Under the pieces are notes generated by a model. The model did not search any database, was not told the origin of the DNA, and was given only the letters and a program-made list of their open reading frames with translations. The position numbers were made by a program, and so were the translations under genes. Source: Chryseobacterium vaccae (lineage in GTDB: Bacteria > Bacteroidota > Bacteroidia > Flavobacteriales > Weeksellaceae). Taken from it: a DNA stretch of 64,000 nucleotides. Location of the stretch: positions 3,286,001 through 3,350,000 of the forward strand of contig NZ_VSWH01000001.1 of NCBI RefSeq assembly GCF_009602705.1. The letters run 5' to 3'. Shown here one piece after another: positions 8,391 to 17,132 of the stretch; within the stretch, counting starts at the first letter, position 1; the number at the start of each line of letters is the position of its first letter.

Positions 8391-8876
8391 ATGAAAATCA
8401 TTATGGCTTCCCTGTTCATGCTGATAAGCATTCTTTTTATGTCGAAAAAAGAAGCTGGCAACGGAATTGAGGGCACATGGAAAATGAATCTGTATACTAT
8501 GGATTCAGATACTCTGTACATTGAAAACTCTGAGAAGTATACGCTCAGTTATTTTGAAAAAAACATGAAAAATCTTGCAGATACTGAAGAAAAAAGGAAT
8601 AAAATTAAAGCTGAAGGCCAGAAATTATACAACCAATTTAAAACAGTTGAGTTACAGATTAGTAAAAATACCATTCAGTCTTACCGGTCTGCCGGAATGC
8701 TGACTGAAATAAATTTAAAATATAAATTAATTGACGGGAAAATTATTCCCGATGAGAAAGGAAATCAAAAACACCAATATACCATTGATTTTGATAAAGA
8801 CACTGATATTCTGACCATAAAACAGGGTGGCCCTGAGATGAAAATAGTGAATAGGTATTCGAGGGTGAAAAAATGA
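8391..8876 (+). CDS. exported lipocalin-like hypothetical protein
   Basis: 161 residues. The first about 18 residues are a hydrophobic signal-like segment (MASLFMLISILFMS), followed by GIEGTWKMNLYTMDSD, a GxW motif as seen at the start of lipocalin-like barrels. Alternating beta strands follow (VELQISKNTIQSYRS, YTIDFDKDTDILTIKQGG). It would act outside the cytoplasm. The lipocalin comparison is by pattern only; no ligand or partner can be proposed. Confidence 0.55.
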   Translation: MKIIMASLFMLISILFMSKKEAGNGIEGTWKMNLYTMDSDTLYIENSEKYTLSYFEKNMKNLADTEEKRNKIKAEGQKLYNQFKTVELQISKNTIQSYRSAGMLTEINLKYKLIDGKIIPDEKGNQKHQYTIDFDKDTDILTIKQGGPEMKIVNRYSRVKK

Positions 8877-8895
8877 TATTTTGCCTGAAAACCGA

Positions 8896-9450
8896 ATGAA
8901 AACAGTACAACAACTCCTCCATATGAAATTCTTAACCTTCACTTTATTCCTTATTCCATATCTTCTTTTCTCACAATCTTCTCATGCTGACAACCAGAAT
9001 TCCCGTTTTTTCGATTTTGATCAGATTGATCATTATTCCATAAAAATAAGCACCGATGAGATTTCTAAAATGGAGTTTAAAAATCAGAAAAAAGACGCTT
9101 TACTCCGGGAGATCATCAGAGGAAATTACCCTGAGAAAGCAGACGATACTATCTCAAAAACATTAACGGATCATGGTTTTAGCATAAAGACTGTAGATAA
9201 AGCCCTGCATCCTGAATTAAACGATATTTTCAGTGAAAAAGAATGCAGTGATCATATCGGCGGAGGTTTTTGTATTCCGACTTTCAGGGATATTCTGGTT
9301 TTCCTGAAAGATCATCAAGTAGTTGGGGTTGTTAAACTATGTTACCAATGTCGTTTTGCCATCATAAGAGGAACACAAAAAAGTGTGAGAAACTTTGGAA
9401 GCTGCGGGGATTTTCTGAGGCTGGAGAAGTTACTGGAAAATAAACCATGA
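8896..9450 (+). CDS. exported protein, unknown function
   Basis: 184 residues from ATG 8896; ATG 8923 is an equally good start and gives a tighter signal peptide (MKFLTFTLFLIPYLLFSQSS). The mature part has four cysteines in two groups (SEKECSDHIGGGFCIPTF and KLCYQCRFAI), suggesting disulfides, and a C-terminal GSCGDF. I do not recognise the family. It begins 19 bases after the lipocalin-like gene and ends 13 bases from the convergent immunity gene. Confidence 0.6.
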   Translation: MKTVQQLLHMKFLTFTLFLIPYLLFSQSSHADNQNSRFFDFDQIDHYSIKISTDEISKMEFKNQKKDALLREIIRGNYPEKADDTISKTLTDHGFSIKTVDKALHPELNDIFSEKECSDHIGGGFCIPTFRDILVFLKDHQVVGVVKLCYQCRFAIIRGTQKSVRNFGSCGDFLRLEKLLENKP

Positions 9451-9463
9451 TTTCACCTGAAAA

Positions 9464-9805
9464 TTATTTATAATCAAACCGATCTTCATCTGGGTACCAA
9501 TAAGTATCTAAAGCTGAAGTGAAAGTACCATTTTCATAGGCTTCCAAATAATCTTCTAAACTGCCTGATGTACCAAAACCAACCACCCTGCCTGTTTCTT
9601 TTTCAACTAAGAAAGGAGCATTGCCTACCAATGACTTATTAAAGTTTCCTGTCAAAAGGTATTCTTTAGAATTATAATGGTAAATATTACCATAAGATTT
9701 TTTAATAATATCATCTATAACTACTTCAATTTCACTCCCTCCAAATTCTCCGCGTCTTTTTAAATAACGTTCTGCTATTGATAGCATTTCTTTCTCTGTT
9801 AGCAT
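9464..9805 (-). CDS. Imm35/YrhB-type immunity protein
   Basis: 113 residues: an N-terminal helix (EKEMLSIAERYLKRR), a beta region, then the pattern PFLVEKETGRVVGFGTSGSL and EDYLEAYE. That arrangement (hydrophobic strand, 'ktG.v...g', 'eyl..ye') is typical of YrhB/Imm35 proteins, predicted immunity proteins of polymorphic toxin systems. It lies 23 bases downstream of, and on the same strand as, a large protein with a C-terminal papain-fold domain. The predicted role is to bind and neutralise that domain. The DNA is strikingly AT-rich (9 G+C in the 60 bases from 9661). Confidence 0.7.
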   Translation of the reverse strand: MLTEKEMLSIAERYLKRRGEFGGSEIEVVIDDIIKKSYGNIYHYNSKEYLLTGNFNKSLVGNAPFLVEKETGRVVGFGTSGSLEDYLEAYENGTFTSALDTYWYPDEDRFDYK

Positions 9806-9828
9806 AAAATTAATTTTTTAATGAGTTA

Positions 9829-12402
9829 TTATTTTACTTTTAAATATTTAAATCCACCTCCTTCTGCTGGGGTATAATTTCTATTATATTTACTTTGAAG
9901 AAAGTTTTGAAATTCTCTTGTTGGTTCAAATACGATATGCTCTCCTGTTTGGCCATCAAATAGATAAAGTTTTTTGTCTTTTTTTATTCCTACAAAATAA
10001 TGCCCCTCTGTACTTTTTGTTATACTATTCACTTTCTTAACTCCATAAATAACCGCTATATCATTATTATTTAGTAATGCCTTCAATCTCTCAAATGAAC
10101 TTTGAAAAACACCATTTATAGTCGCTGCCTCTAATGGTTGAAAGCTTCCTCCTCCAAACTTTGGAGACACTTCTTCAAAGTTTTGGTATCCTGATGGTTT
10201 AGCTGTTCGTAGTTTTCCTGTTTTTAGAAACTCAACTAAAACTTCAGCTGTATTACCACAATTTGTTCTACTTACTTGTTTTACAGCATCACCAACTGAT
10301 TTATGATTAAAATAAGGCATTGCTTCTTCTATGTGATCAAATGGCTTTGCAATTGTTTTTGAGAATTGTTCTGCCCCTTTTTCAAAAGCCTTTATTTCTG
10401 CTTCAATTGTTGTTTCTACAATAGAATTGCCTGGCGGGACATGCCCACCCAGATGTTCTAGCTCTTCTACTAATTCTCCCCCATGCAATTTACTCCATTT
10501 TCTGTAGAAATTGTGCATTTCGGCTTTGGTAAACTCGTCTATAACTTCACCTTTATATACAGCAGCATAGCTTTCTGCAAATTTTCCCTCCTTTTTTCCG
10601 GATAAGAAAAACACTCCGTTTTCGGCAATTTCTTCTCCCACTGCCCTGTACTGTGAACTCAGGAAAATTTCTTTAGGCTCTGCTACTTTTATCGTATCTT
10701 TTGTGAAATTGGAGATATTGGTTTCCAATGCTGCTTTCAAAACCAGAGTTTTAAGATAATTCCTGGCACTTCCGTCTCCAATTTTTGCAAGCAATTTTGC
10801 TGCTCCAATATAAAATCCGCCAACAATAGTTAAACCGGCTAATGCAAAGCCTCCTGCCAAATAAACCTTTTCCCAGTTTTCTAAAAAAATTTCTCCTTCA
10901 GATTTTGCTTCAGGGTTGTCAGGGTCTTTACCTATTTTGGCAATTTCTTCTTTAAATGCCTGTATTGTAAGGTCTGCCCCTGCCAGAGACATATCGGCGG
11001 CAGCTAATAAAATAAAGTATGGATTTCCCGTTGTTGCCAATGTTGCAACACCGAGCACAATGGCAACAAGATTGGCCGCAATACGGATATTCTGATGTAC
11101 AACCGCCCATTCTTTTTCATCTGCCAGTGCCTTCAGATAAATGGCCGGAACCAGGTACGTTTCTTCTGTTCCTCCACTAATATCTATGAGGTACACCATA
11201 TCCAGAGGGTGAAATTGTGCCCCTTCATCCAGATCTTGTGTAACGGTTTCTGTTGCATTGGGATCGCCCTCTTTACGAACTATTTCCACCCTTTTCTGCA
11301 CCTCCTTCTGCTGCTGTAAGAAAAACGTATCTCTATACCGATCATTACTCCCCTGGAAAATTCCCATTTCCAGAATATCACTGTTGATTTTATACCCTTT
11401 GCCGATGGTAAAGGTTTGGGCTTCTTTTTTCCGCTTATCATTATTGGCAAACAGTGAAAATAACATCATGATATTGGCCAGTATCATCCGGTTGCTTTGC
11501 ATTCTGCCATCATGCTCTGTACTGCCGTCTAAATTGTAATAAATCCTGTTCAGCTTATCCGGATTTTCCCGAAAATACTTAAGAACAGGAATGGGGTCTC
11601 CAATGGCTTTAAAAATCTGTATCACTGCAGAGCTGCTATCCCTGAAAATATCTGAATCATCAGCTTTTGAAAGTATTTCAAGATGATTGAAAAAGGTGAC
11701 ATAATCAATATGCACAAAAAGATTAGGAAGAATCGTTTCGGGGATATTTTCATAAATGAATTTCAGCGCTTCAGGATTTTCATGTTTTTTGAGAGCATCT
11801 GCAAAATTCTTAAGGAAGTATTCGTAATCATCCTTATAATTATCAATATCACCATAGCCTAATATGATATTCAGATCCCTAAATTCCTGATATGAACAGG
11901 TTTCCAGAATGATACTTTTCTCGGGTATTCCTTCATATAAAAAACTGATCCTGTAATACATCTTTTCTTTGCCGGCCTCTATTTCCTGAGTAATTTGAGC
12001 CTGATCCCATTTTGCCGGTACATTTCCTGTTTTTGAATTGAGATAAGCTTTCAATCTTATGAAATTGCCTCCTGAAAGAGAAATACTTGTATTTCGAGTA
12101 GCAGTTTTGTAATCTTTCGGATTGTATTCCAGAATATAGTCCCTCATTCCATTATTTGCATATTTAATTTTTGAAACGAGAAGCTCCAGGTTAATATATT
12201 CGTCCGTTTGCCAATCTGCAGCTTCCGAAATCTGAGGCAGAGCAAGCGTTATAGCGTTGTCCTTTTGCAATGATTTATCTGGCTGTACTGTTTTGCCAAG
12301 AAAGCCTTTCGGGGAAATTAAATTATGATATGAAGACTTCAGTATTTCTTTACTTTCTTCGTCAAAATCATCAAAATCATTATAATAATTTTCATCACTC
12401 AT
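9829..12402 (-). CDS. polymorphic toxin with C-terminal papain-fold (Tox-PL-like) domain
   Basis: 857 residues, no signal peptide, acidic N-terminus. The middle region has two hydrophobic stretches (about 455-490 and 520-543) that could insert in a membrane. The last about 146 residues carry NCGNTAEV (Cys715), EGHYFVG (His801) and LFDGQTG (Asp816). The spacing and wording match the Cys-His-Asp triad of Tox-PL papain-fold toxins, thought to act as protein deamidases or cysteine proteases. The immunity-like gene follows 23 bases on. Without a secretion signal, export by a contractile or type VI-like system is plausible but unproven; no such genes are in the window. G+C is about 30% over 9841-10140 but about 46% over 11041-11220 (hand counts), suggesting a mosaic gene. 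Confidence 0.75.
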   Translation of the reverse strand: MSDENYYNDFDDFDEESKEILKSSYHNLISPKGFLGKTVQPDKSLQKDNAITLALPQISEAADWQTDEYINLELLVSKIKYANNGMRDYILEYNPKDYKTATRNTSISLSGGNFIRLKAYLNSKTGNVPAKWDQAQITQEIEAGKEKMYYRISFLYEGIPEKSIILETCSYQEFRDLNIILGYGDIDNYKDDYEYFLKNFADALKKHENPEALKFIYENIPETILPNLFVHIDYVTFFNHLEILSKADDSDIFRDSSSAVIQIFKAIGDPIPVLKYFRENPDKLNRIYYNLDGSTEHDGRMQSNRMILANIMMLFSLFANNDKRKKEAQTFTIGKGYKINSDILEMGIFQGSNDRYRDTFFLQQQKEVQKRVEIVRKEGDPNATETVTQDLDEGAQFHPLDMVYLIDISGGTEETYLVPAIYLKALADEKEWAVVHQNIRIAANLVAIVLGVATLATTGNPYFILLAAADMSLAGADLTIQAFKEEIAKIGKDPDNPEAKSEGEIFLENWEKVYLAGGFALAGLTIVGGFYIGAAKLLAKIGDGSARNYLKTLVLKAALETNISNFTKDTIKVAEPKEIFLSSQYRAVGEEIAENGVFFLSGKKEGKFAESYAAVYKGEVIDEFTKAEMHNFYRKWSKLHGGELVEELEHLGGHVPPGNSIVETTIEAEIKAFEKGAEQFSKTIAKPFDHIEEAMPYFNHKSVGDAVKQVSRTNCGNTAEVLVEFLKTGKLRTAKPSGYQNFEEVSPKFGGGSFQPLEAATINGVFQSSFERLKALLNNNDIAVIYGVKKVNSITKSTEGHYFVGIKKDKKLYLFDGQTGEHIVFEPTREFQNFLQSKYNRNYTPAEGGGFKYLKVK

Positions 12403-12872
12403 TGTTTACAAGTTTTAAGGTTAGTAAAAGGTAAGTATGAAAACATTCTCAAATGAATTAAGTAAAAGGTTGATTTTAAAGCTCCTTTTAAGGGAAATAA
12501 AATATCCAGAATAATCTTTAATTTCATTTTCTGTGTTTTCTTATTGCAAATATCCATGCTGAAAACGACACAACTTGACGTATTAAAAATTATTTAAGAA
12601 AGTAGATGTATTATATGAACTCGATTAAAAAGAGTTGATATTATCATGAAATAAGTGTATAAAACGATTTGAATTCGAAGAGTATAGCCCAATCTATTGA
12701 GTTGAAGGAAATAACAGATATAAATTTCCTTAAAAGGACCTCTTAAGTTCCAAAAGTATGAGAGAAAAGTTGATTTTGATGCAGTCTGTAAATTTTTGTA
12801 TAAAATATGGAAAGGGATAATATTCAGTGAAATATTTTAAACCCAGTCGTATTTCAGGTACCTTTTAAACAT
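12403..12872. other. 470-bp gene-free region upstream of the toxin gene
   Basis: AT-rich sequence between the toxin start and the tRNA-cluster terminator. It should hold the toxin promoter; the best candidate -7 box I see (TACCTTTT on the minus strand) is imperfect. No convincing ORF. Confidence 0.4.
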
Positions 12873-12909
12873 AAAAAACCCTCTGTTAACCGAAGTTACA
12901 GAGGGTTTT
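12873..12909 (-). terminator. terminator of the tRNA cluster
   Basis: AACCCTCTGT at 12878-12887 pairs with ACAGAGGGTT at 12898-12907 just past the tRNA-Leu(UAA) 3' end. On the minus strand it ends in a T-run. Confidence 0.85.
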
Positions 12910-12911
12910 AG

Positions 12912-12995
12912 TACCCCGGGCGGGACTTGAACCCGCACGCCAAAAGAGGCACAGGATTTTAAGTCCTGCGTGTCTACCAGTTCCACCACCAGGGC
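12912..12995 (-). tRNA. tRNA-Leu (anticodon UAA)
   Basis: 84 nt on the minus strand; acceptor arms GCCCTGG/CCGGGGT with discriminator A, D-arm with TGGTAGACAC, anticodon loop CTTAAAA, long variable arm, T-arm GCGGGTTCAAGTCCCGC. CCA not encoded. Last tRNA of a three-gene transcript. Confidence 0.95.
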
Positions 12996-13004
12996 ATGGT
13001 GTGG

Positions 13005-13077
13005 AGCGAAAAACGGGATTCGAACCCGCGACCCCAACCTTGGCAAGGTTGTGCTCTACCAGCTGAGCTATTTTCGC
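13005..13077 (-). tRNA. tRNA-Gly (anticodon GCC)
   Basis: 73 nt on the minus strand; acceptor arms GCGAAAA/TTTTCGC, discriminator T followed by an encoded CCA (13002-13004), anticodon stem CAACC/GGTTG with loop TTGCCAA. Middle gene of the cluster. Confidence 0.95.
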
Positions 13078-13081
13078 ATAG

Positions 13082-13163
13082 TGCGGATGAAGGGACTCGA
13101 ACCCCCACGCCTCACGGCACCAGATCCTAAGTCTGGCGTGGCTACCAATTACACCACATCCGC
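13082..13163 (-). tRNA. tRNA-Leu (anticodon UAG), second identical copy
   Basis: Identical over all 82 nt to the gene at 6981-7062. First tRNA of the Leu-Gly-Leu transcript, four bases before tRNA-Gly. Confidence 0.95.
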
Positions 13164-13216
13164 ATGTTGCTATTTTATATTTAAATTTTAAAGAGCTTGT
13201 CTCGTTTTTGTGAGTG

Positions 13217-13247
13217 CAAATATAGGGCATTTTCCTTTACCTCCAAA
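13217..13247 (-). promoter_or_regulatory. promoter of the tRNA cluster
   Basis: Minus strand: TTTG (13244-13247), 19 bases, TATATTTG (13217-13224). The predicted start near 13210 leaves an about 47-nt 5' leader before the first tRNA. Confidence 0.75.
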
Positions 13248-13344
13248 CTTTTCAGGAAAAAAAATTAAAATTTTTACATTTTTTTTCTGTGAGACCTGAT
13301 ATTACATTTCATTTTCTTACTTTTACAACGTTAATAATTACAAT

Positions 13345-13722
13345 ATGGAATTACAAGGAACGGTAAAGAAACTTTTTGATGCTCAGACTTTTGCGAGCGG
13401 TTTCCAAAAGAGAGAAATGGTTATTTTAACCCAAGAACAGTATCCACAGCCGATAAACATAGAATTTTTATCTGATAAGATCAGTTTATTAGATAACCTT
13501 AAAGAAGGTGAGAACGTAAAAGTAGGAATCAACATCAGAGGAAGAGAATGGGTTTCTCCACAGGGTGAAACGAAATACTTCAACTCTATTACAGGATGGA
13601 GAGTAGAAAAAGTATTCGATAATGCTTCAGAACCTACTCAGGCTGCTCCGTCTCAATCTGCTTCTCCGGTTTCCAACGAAAACCCTTTCGCTGGTGACGA
13701 TGATGACGATTTGCCATTTTAA
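13345..13722 (+). CDS. DUF3127 OB-fold protein with SSB-like acidic tail
   Basis: 125 residues. An OB-fold-like N-terminal domain (about 1-92: MELQGTVKKLF, REMVILTQEQYPQPINIEFL, KVGINIRGREW) is the DUF3127 pattern, common in Bacteroidetes. A Pro/Ser/Gln-rich linker follows, then a C-terminus GDDDDDLPF. The tail is the same kind of acidic-hydrophobic tip that SSB proteins use to recruit replication and repair partners. Probably a single-stranded DNA-binding accessory protein; binding itself is not shown by the sequence. Confidence 0.85.
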   Translation: MELQGTVKKLFDAQTFASGFQKREMVILTQEQYPQPINIEFLSDKISLLDNLKEGENVKVGINIRGREWVSPQGETKYFNSITGWRVEKVFDNASEPTQAAPSQSASPVSNENPFAGDDDDDLPF

Positions 13723-13780
13723 TTAAAAAATAAAGATCAAATATAAATCCTGCTTTCTCAAGTGGGATTTTTTTTCAACA

Positions 13781-14434
13781 ATGTTCCGACTAGACGAAAA
13801 CGAAATTTCTTTTCCCGACCCCGAAGTTTACGATGGTCATGAAGGGTTAATTGCTATTGGCGGCGATCTGTCCATAGAGCGTATATGGTTTGCCTACCAG
13901 CTGGGTATTTTTCCCTGGTATAATCCCGAAGAGGAAATACTATGGTGGTGCCCTGATCCCAGATTTGTACTGTTTCCTCATGAAATAAAAGTATCGAAGT
14001 CGATGCGGAAAATACTGAACCGGAATGTTTTTACCTTTTCAGAAAATCAGAATTTCAGAGAGGTTATCAGAAACTGCCAGCAAGCCACCAGAAAAGAGCA
14101 GACCGGAACCTGGCTTTCTGATGAAATGATGGAATCTTTTATTAAACTGCATGAATACGGCCTTGCCAAGAGCATCGAAGTATGGCAGGATCATGAACTG
14201 GTTGGCGGGTTTTACGGGCTTCAGATTGGGAATGTATTCTGCGGAGAAAGTATGTTTGCCAAGGTAAGCAATGCCTCAAAAGCAGGCTTCATTCACTTTG
14301 TAGAAAGCCATAAAGAAACCCTTGATCTTATTGACTGCCAGTCGCATACCGAACATCTGGAAAGTTTAGGTGCTGTAATGATTCCTAAAAAAGAATTTTT
14401 AAAAATTTTACACGAAAACAATGAACGCGGATAA
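13781..14434 (+). CDS. aat: leucyl/phenylalanyl-tRNA-protein transferase
   Basis: 217 residues, close to E. coli Aat (234). The enzyme moves Leu or Phe from aminoacyl-tRNA to the N-terminal Arg or Lys of proteins, creating an N-degron for ClpS/ClpAP. Family signatures are plain: FPDPEVYDGHEGLIAIGGDL near the start, GIFPWYN, WWCPDPR, TGTWLSDEM, GGFYGLQIG and GESMFAK. The last 14 bases overlap the start of the EamA transporter gene, so the two are translationally coupled. No sign of degeneration. Confidence 0.95.
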   Translation: MFRLDENEISFPDPEVYDGHEGLIAIGGDLSIERIWFAYQLGIFPWYNPEEEILWWCPDPRFVLFPHEIKVSKSMRKILNRNVFTFSENQNFREVIRNCQQATRKEQTGTWLSDEMMESFIKLHEYGLAKSIEVWQDHELVGGFYGLQIGNVFCGESMFAKVSNASKAGFIHFVESHKETLDLIDCQSHTEHLESLGAVMIPKKEFLKILHENNERG

Positions 14435-15305
14435 AGAAAAATGGGTCCTTCTGGTAGTATTAAGCATTATCTGGGGATCATCGTTTATTTTAATTAAAAA
14501 GTCTCTGGAACATTTCAATCCGTACCAGGTAGGAGCGCTCAGAGTACTTATTGCGGGAATTATTCTGATGCCGATTGCGATTTCAAAATATAAACTTTTT
14601 CCTAAAAAGCATCTGAAATGGCTTATTCTGGCTGCATTTACCGGAAATTTCATCCCTATGTTCCTGTTCCCGATCGCAGAAACGGAGGTAAGCAGCAGTA
14701 TTGCTGGGATCATCAATTCCATGATGCCGATCTTCGTCATTATTGTAGGAGCATTGGTCTGGAAGTTTGAAACCACCAAACAGCAGATTATTGGGACACT
14801 AATTAGCTTTACAGGGGGGTGTTTACTTGCTTTTGGAGGGGGAGATGGTGAGGATGGAAAATTTAAACTTATTCCGATACTCCTTCTATTATTGGCCACT
14901 TTGTGCTATGCAATGAGTACAACTACGGTAAAATCTAAACTGATGGAGGTTTCCTCCACCATATTATCAGCTTTTGTATTTTCGTTTGTTTTATTTTTTC
15001 CTTCTGTGATTGCCTTAACGTTTACTGGCTTCTTTTCTACGTTTAGCTTTACTAAAGACAATATGCTTGGACTGATGTTTGTAAGCCTTCTGTCCATCTT
15101 CGGAACCGGACTGGCCATGATGATGAATTACAGACTGCTAAAAGTATCCACACCTCTTTTTGCCTCAACCGTAACCCTGTTGATGCCTATTGTAGCCATT
15201 GCCTGGGGTTTTCTGGACGGTGACAGGTTATCTTTAATGCAATTTATAGGAGCTGGGATCATCATTGCAGGACTGATCTTTTTAAGGGCAAAACCTAAGA
15301 AATAA
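14421..15305 (+). CDS. EamA/DMT-family transporter
   Basis: 294 residues, ten predicted membrane helices arranged as two EamA repeats (about 6-140 and 150-290). The first repeat begins VLSIIWGSSFILIKKSLEHF with the typical 'WG.sf...k' motif, and the second ends GAGIIIAGLIFL. Members export amino acids or other metabolites through the inner membrane; the substrate cannot be told from sequence. The start overlaps aat. Confidence 0.9.
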   Translation: MNADKEKWVLLVVLSIIWGSSFILIKKSLEHFNPYQVGALRVLIAGIILMPIAISKYKLFPKKHLKWLILAAFTGNFIPMFLFPIAETEVSSSIAGIINSMMPIFVIIVGALVWKFETTKQQIIGTLISFTGGCLLAFGGGDGEDGKFKLIPILLLLLATLCYAMSTTTVKSKLMEVSSTILSAFVFSFVLFFPSVIALTFTGFFSTFSFTKDNMLGLMFVSLLSIFGTGLAMMMNYRLLKVSTPLFASTVTLLMPIVAIAWGFLDGDRLSLMQFIGAGIIIAGLIFLRAKPKK

Positions 15306-15482
15306 GGAAGCCTGAAGTTACCTTTTCGGCTATATCTTATAAATCTGTTTTAAAAGTTGAGAAGATAATTTTTTATTAATCGCAATGGTAAACAAAGCCG
15401 CTTCGCTTAGTTTTGAAATACAAAGTCTTCGTATTACTTTGCTAAGTCTACGCCTAATTCATATATTCTTTCACTCAAAATA
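15306..15482. other. intergenic imperfect palindrome
   Basis: Non-coding stretch with an imperfect inverted repeat around 15407-15452 (arms CTTAG...AATAC and GTATT...CTAAG). It could be a small intergenic repeat element or transcript end for the EamA gene. Confidence 0.3.
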
Positions 15483-15510
15483 AAAAGCCTGAAGGTATTC
15501 CTCCAGGCTT
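15483..15510 (-). terminator. terminator of the TPR protein gene
   Basis: AAGCCTG/CAGGCTT hairpin just downstream of the TPR gene, flanked by A-rich sequence on the left, which gives a T-run on the minus strand. It may also stop plus-strand transcripts. Confidence 0.7.
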
Positions 15511-15530
15511 GATTATTCATTAATTTCTTC

Positions 15531-16913
15531 TTATGAATTTTTCTTTTTCAGCTTTGTTCTTGCTTTCTTCACCTCATCTTTGATGAAAGGATATTTTTTC
15601 TGCATATCCTGTACAAGAGATGAATCAAGACTTAAGGCTTTCTGAAGAGATTCAGCTCCTTTTTCCTGATCTCTAAGATTTAGGTAACAGTTACTTAGCT
15701 GATAATATAATTCTGCTCTGTCATGTGCCTTTACAGCTCTGTTCAAAAGGGTTACCGCTTCTTCATATTCCCCTAAAAGCATCAGTACTTCTGAATAGGC
15801 ATACCAGTTATAAAACCTCGATGGTTCTGCGTCTACCAGCTTTTTAAGACAATAAAGACTTTCTTCAAATTTTCCTGAATCGATGAACAGGAAAGCCAGT
15901 CTTTTCTGATAGTCAAGATTGTTTTCATTTAGCATGGTGGCTTCCTTAGCAAAGTGAAGGGCCTCTGACATTCCGCCCATTTCCTCGTAAAGGTAAGATT
16001 GCTCCATCATGGCAAGATAGAACTGGGGATCTTCCCTCAACGATTTCTGAAATGCGTTAAGCGCTAATATAGGCTGTTTCTGCGCTTTATAGCACAATCC
16101 TATTTTGTAGAAGGTGAAAGCCTTGGTGTATTCCAACTCAAGCATTTCCTCATAGACCTCCACAGCTTTGTCATATTGTCCCAAAGCCTCATAACAGGCT
16201 GCTTTATTAGCATATACTCCTACAGAATTTGAATTGATGGCCAGCAGATAATCATATCCTTTTATAGCTTCATCATAATTCTTACGGTTAAAATAGAACT
16301 GTCCATATTCAAACCATGCGATTTCAGAATAGGAAAATTCATCTAAATATTCATTAAGAAAGGCAATAGCCTCCTCGCTCTTATTCAGGTCGCTGAAGCA
16401 GATCATACAGTTTTCCAGCGAATATTCATCCGTAGGATCTTCTTTCAGTGCTTTTCTGTAATGCTTAAGAGCGTTAAAGGGATCTCCTAAGTTCACATAT
16501 TCATCTGCAATAAAGTTATGAAGGAAGTTTTCTTCTTCTTTCAGTTCTAAAGCTTTTTTACAGATTTCAATGGATTTTCTGGGATTTCCCAGGTTCGAAT
16601 AATACTTGGCATAACAGACCATGAAGTCTGTGTTTTCCATTGATGAGCCTTTCAGCTCGTCAATAAGATCTTTTGCCGTATTATAGTCTTCCCATTCCAG
16701 AAGAATTTCAAGTCTTTTGATCTTGATATCTAATGAATTGGGATGAAGCTTAAGGCCATAGTTAACAGCATTGTCTGCGTAGTTAAAATCTCCCAGCTCC
16801 AGGTAATAAACAATAATATCTTCCAACTCCTCAGTATCGAAGTAGAATTCATCATTATTTTCCATCATTTCCTCGAACTTTTTTACCAGTTCATTTCCAA
16901 AATACTCTTCCAA
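15531..16913 (-). CDS. tetratricopeptide-repeat protein
   Basis: 460 residues made almost entirely of TPR units (for example LHNFIADEYVNLGDPFNALKH, VYANKAACYEALGQYDKAVE, FYKIGLCYKAQKQPILALNA), about ten in all. It has an acidic N-terminus and a basic tail (KKARTKLKKKN). No signal peptide, so it is likely cytoplasmic. It should be a scaffold or co-chaperone; no catalytic domain is present. It stands alone between the EamA transporter and a repeat-bearing gap. Confidence 0.85.
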   Translation of the reverse strand: MEEYFGNELVKKFEEMMENNDEFYFDTEELEDIIVYYLELGDFNYADNAVNYGLKLHPNSLDIKIKRLEILLEWEDYNTAKDLIDELKGSSMENTDFMVCYAKYYSNLGNPRKSIEICKKALELKEEENFLHNFIADEYVNLGDPFNALKHYRKALKEDPTDEYSLENCMICFSDLNKSEEAIAFLNEYLDEFSYSEIAWFEYGQFYFNRKNYDEAIKGYDYLLAINSNSVGVYANKAACYEALGQYDKAVEVYEEMLELEYTKAFTFYKIGLCYKAQKQPILALNAFQKSLREDPQFYLAMMEQSYLYEEMGGMSEALHFAKEATMLNENNLDYQKRLAFLFIDSGKFEESLYCLKKLVDAEPSRFYNWYAYSEVLMLLGEYEEAVTLLNRAVKAHDRAELYYQLSNCYLNLRDQEKGAESLQKALSLDSSLVQDMQKKYPFIKDEVKKARTKLKKKNS

Positions 16914-17132
16914 TAGTGTCTTCTCTGTCGGCCTGATGTCTGAATTTGCTTGCAGACCTCGGCAAACCTTGTTTTAATTAATAATAAAAAACTTCTGAAA
17001 CTGAATTTCAAATGTTTATGCAAAGTTGCAACTTTTTTTTGAATTACCTGTTTCGTAAATTTCTATTTTAAAGATAGCAAAAAAAGAAAACAATATGAAA
17101 AGATTGTGGATAAAAAAAGGAAATTATGGATA
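16914..17132. other. gene-free region upstream of the TPR gene
   Basis: AT-rich, should contain the TPR gene promoter. I see no full TTTG/TAnnTTTG pair and no ORF of coding character. Confidence 0.35.

Noticed and set aside
12837..13230. Overlapping frames on both strands of about 70-110 codons
   Set aside because: They run across three tRNA genes and a terminator; they are by-products of tRNA sequence, not genes.
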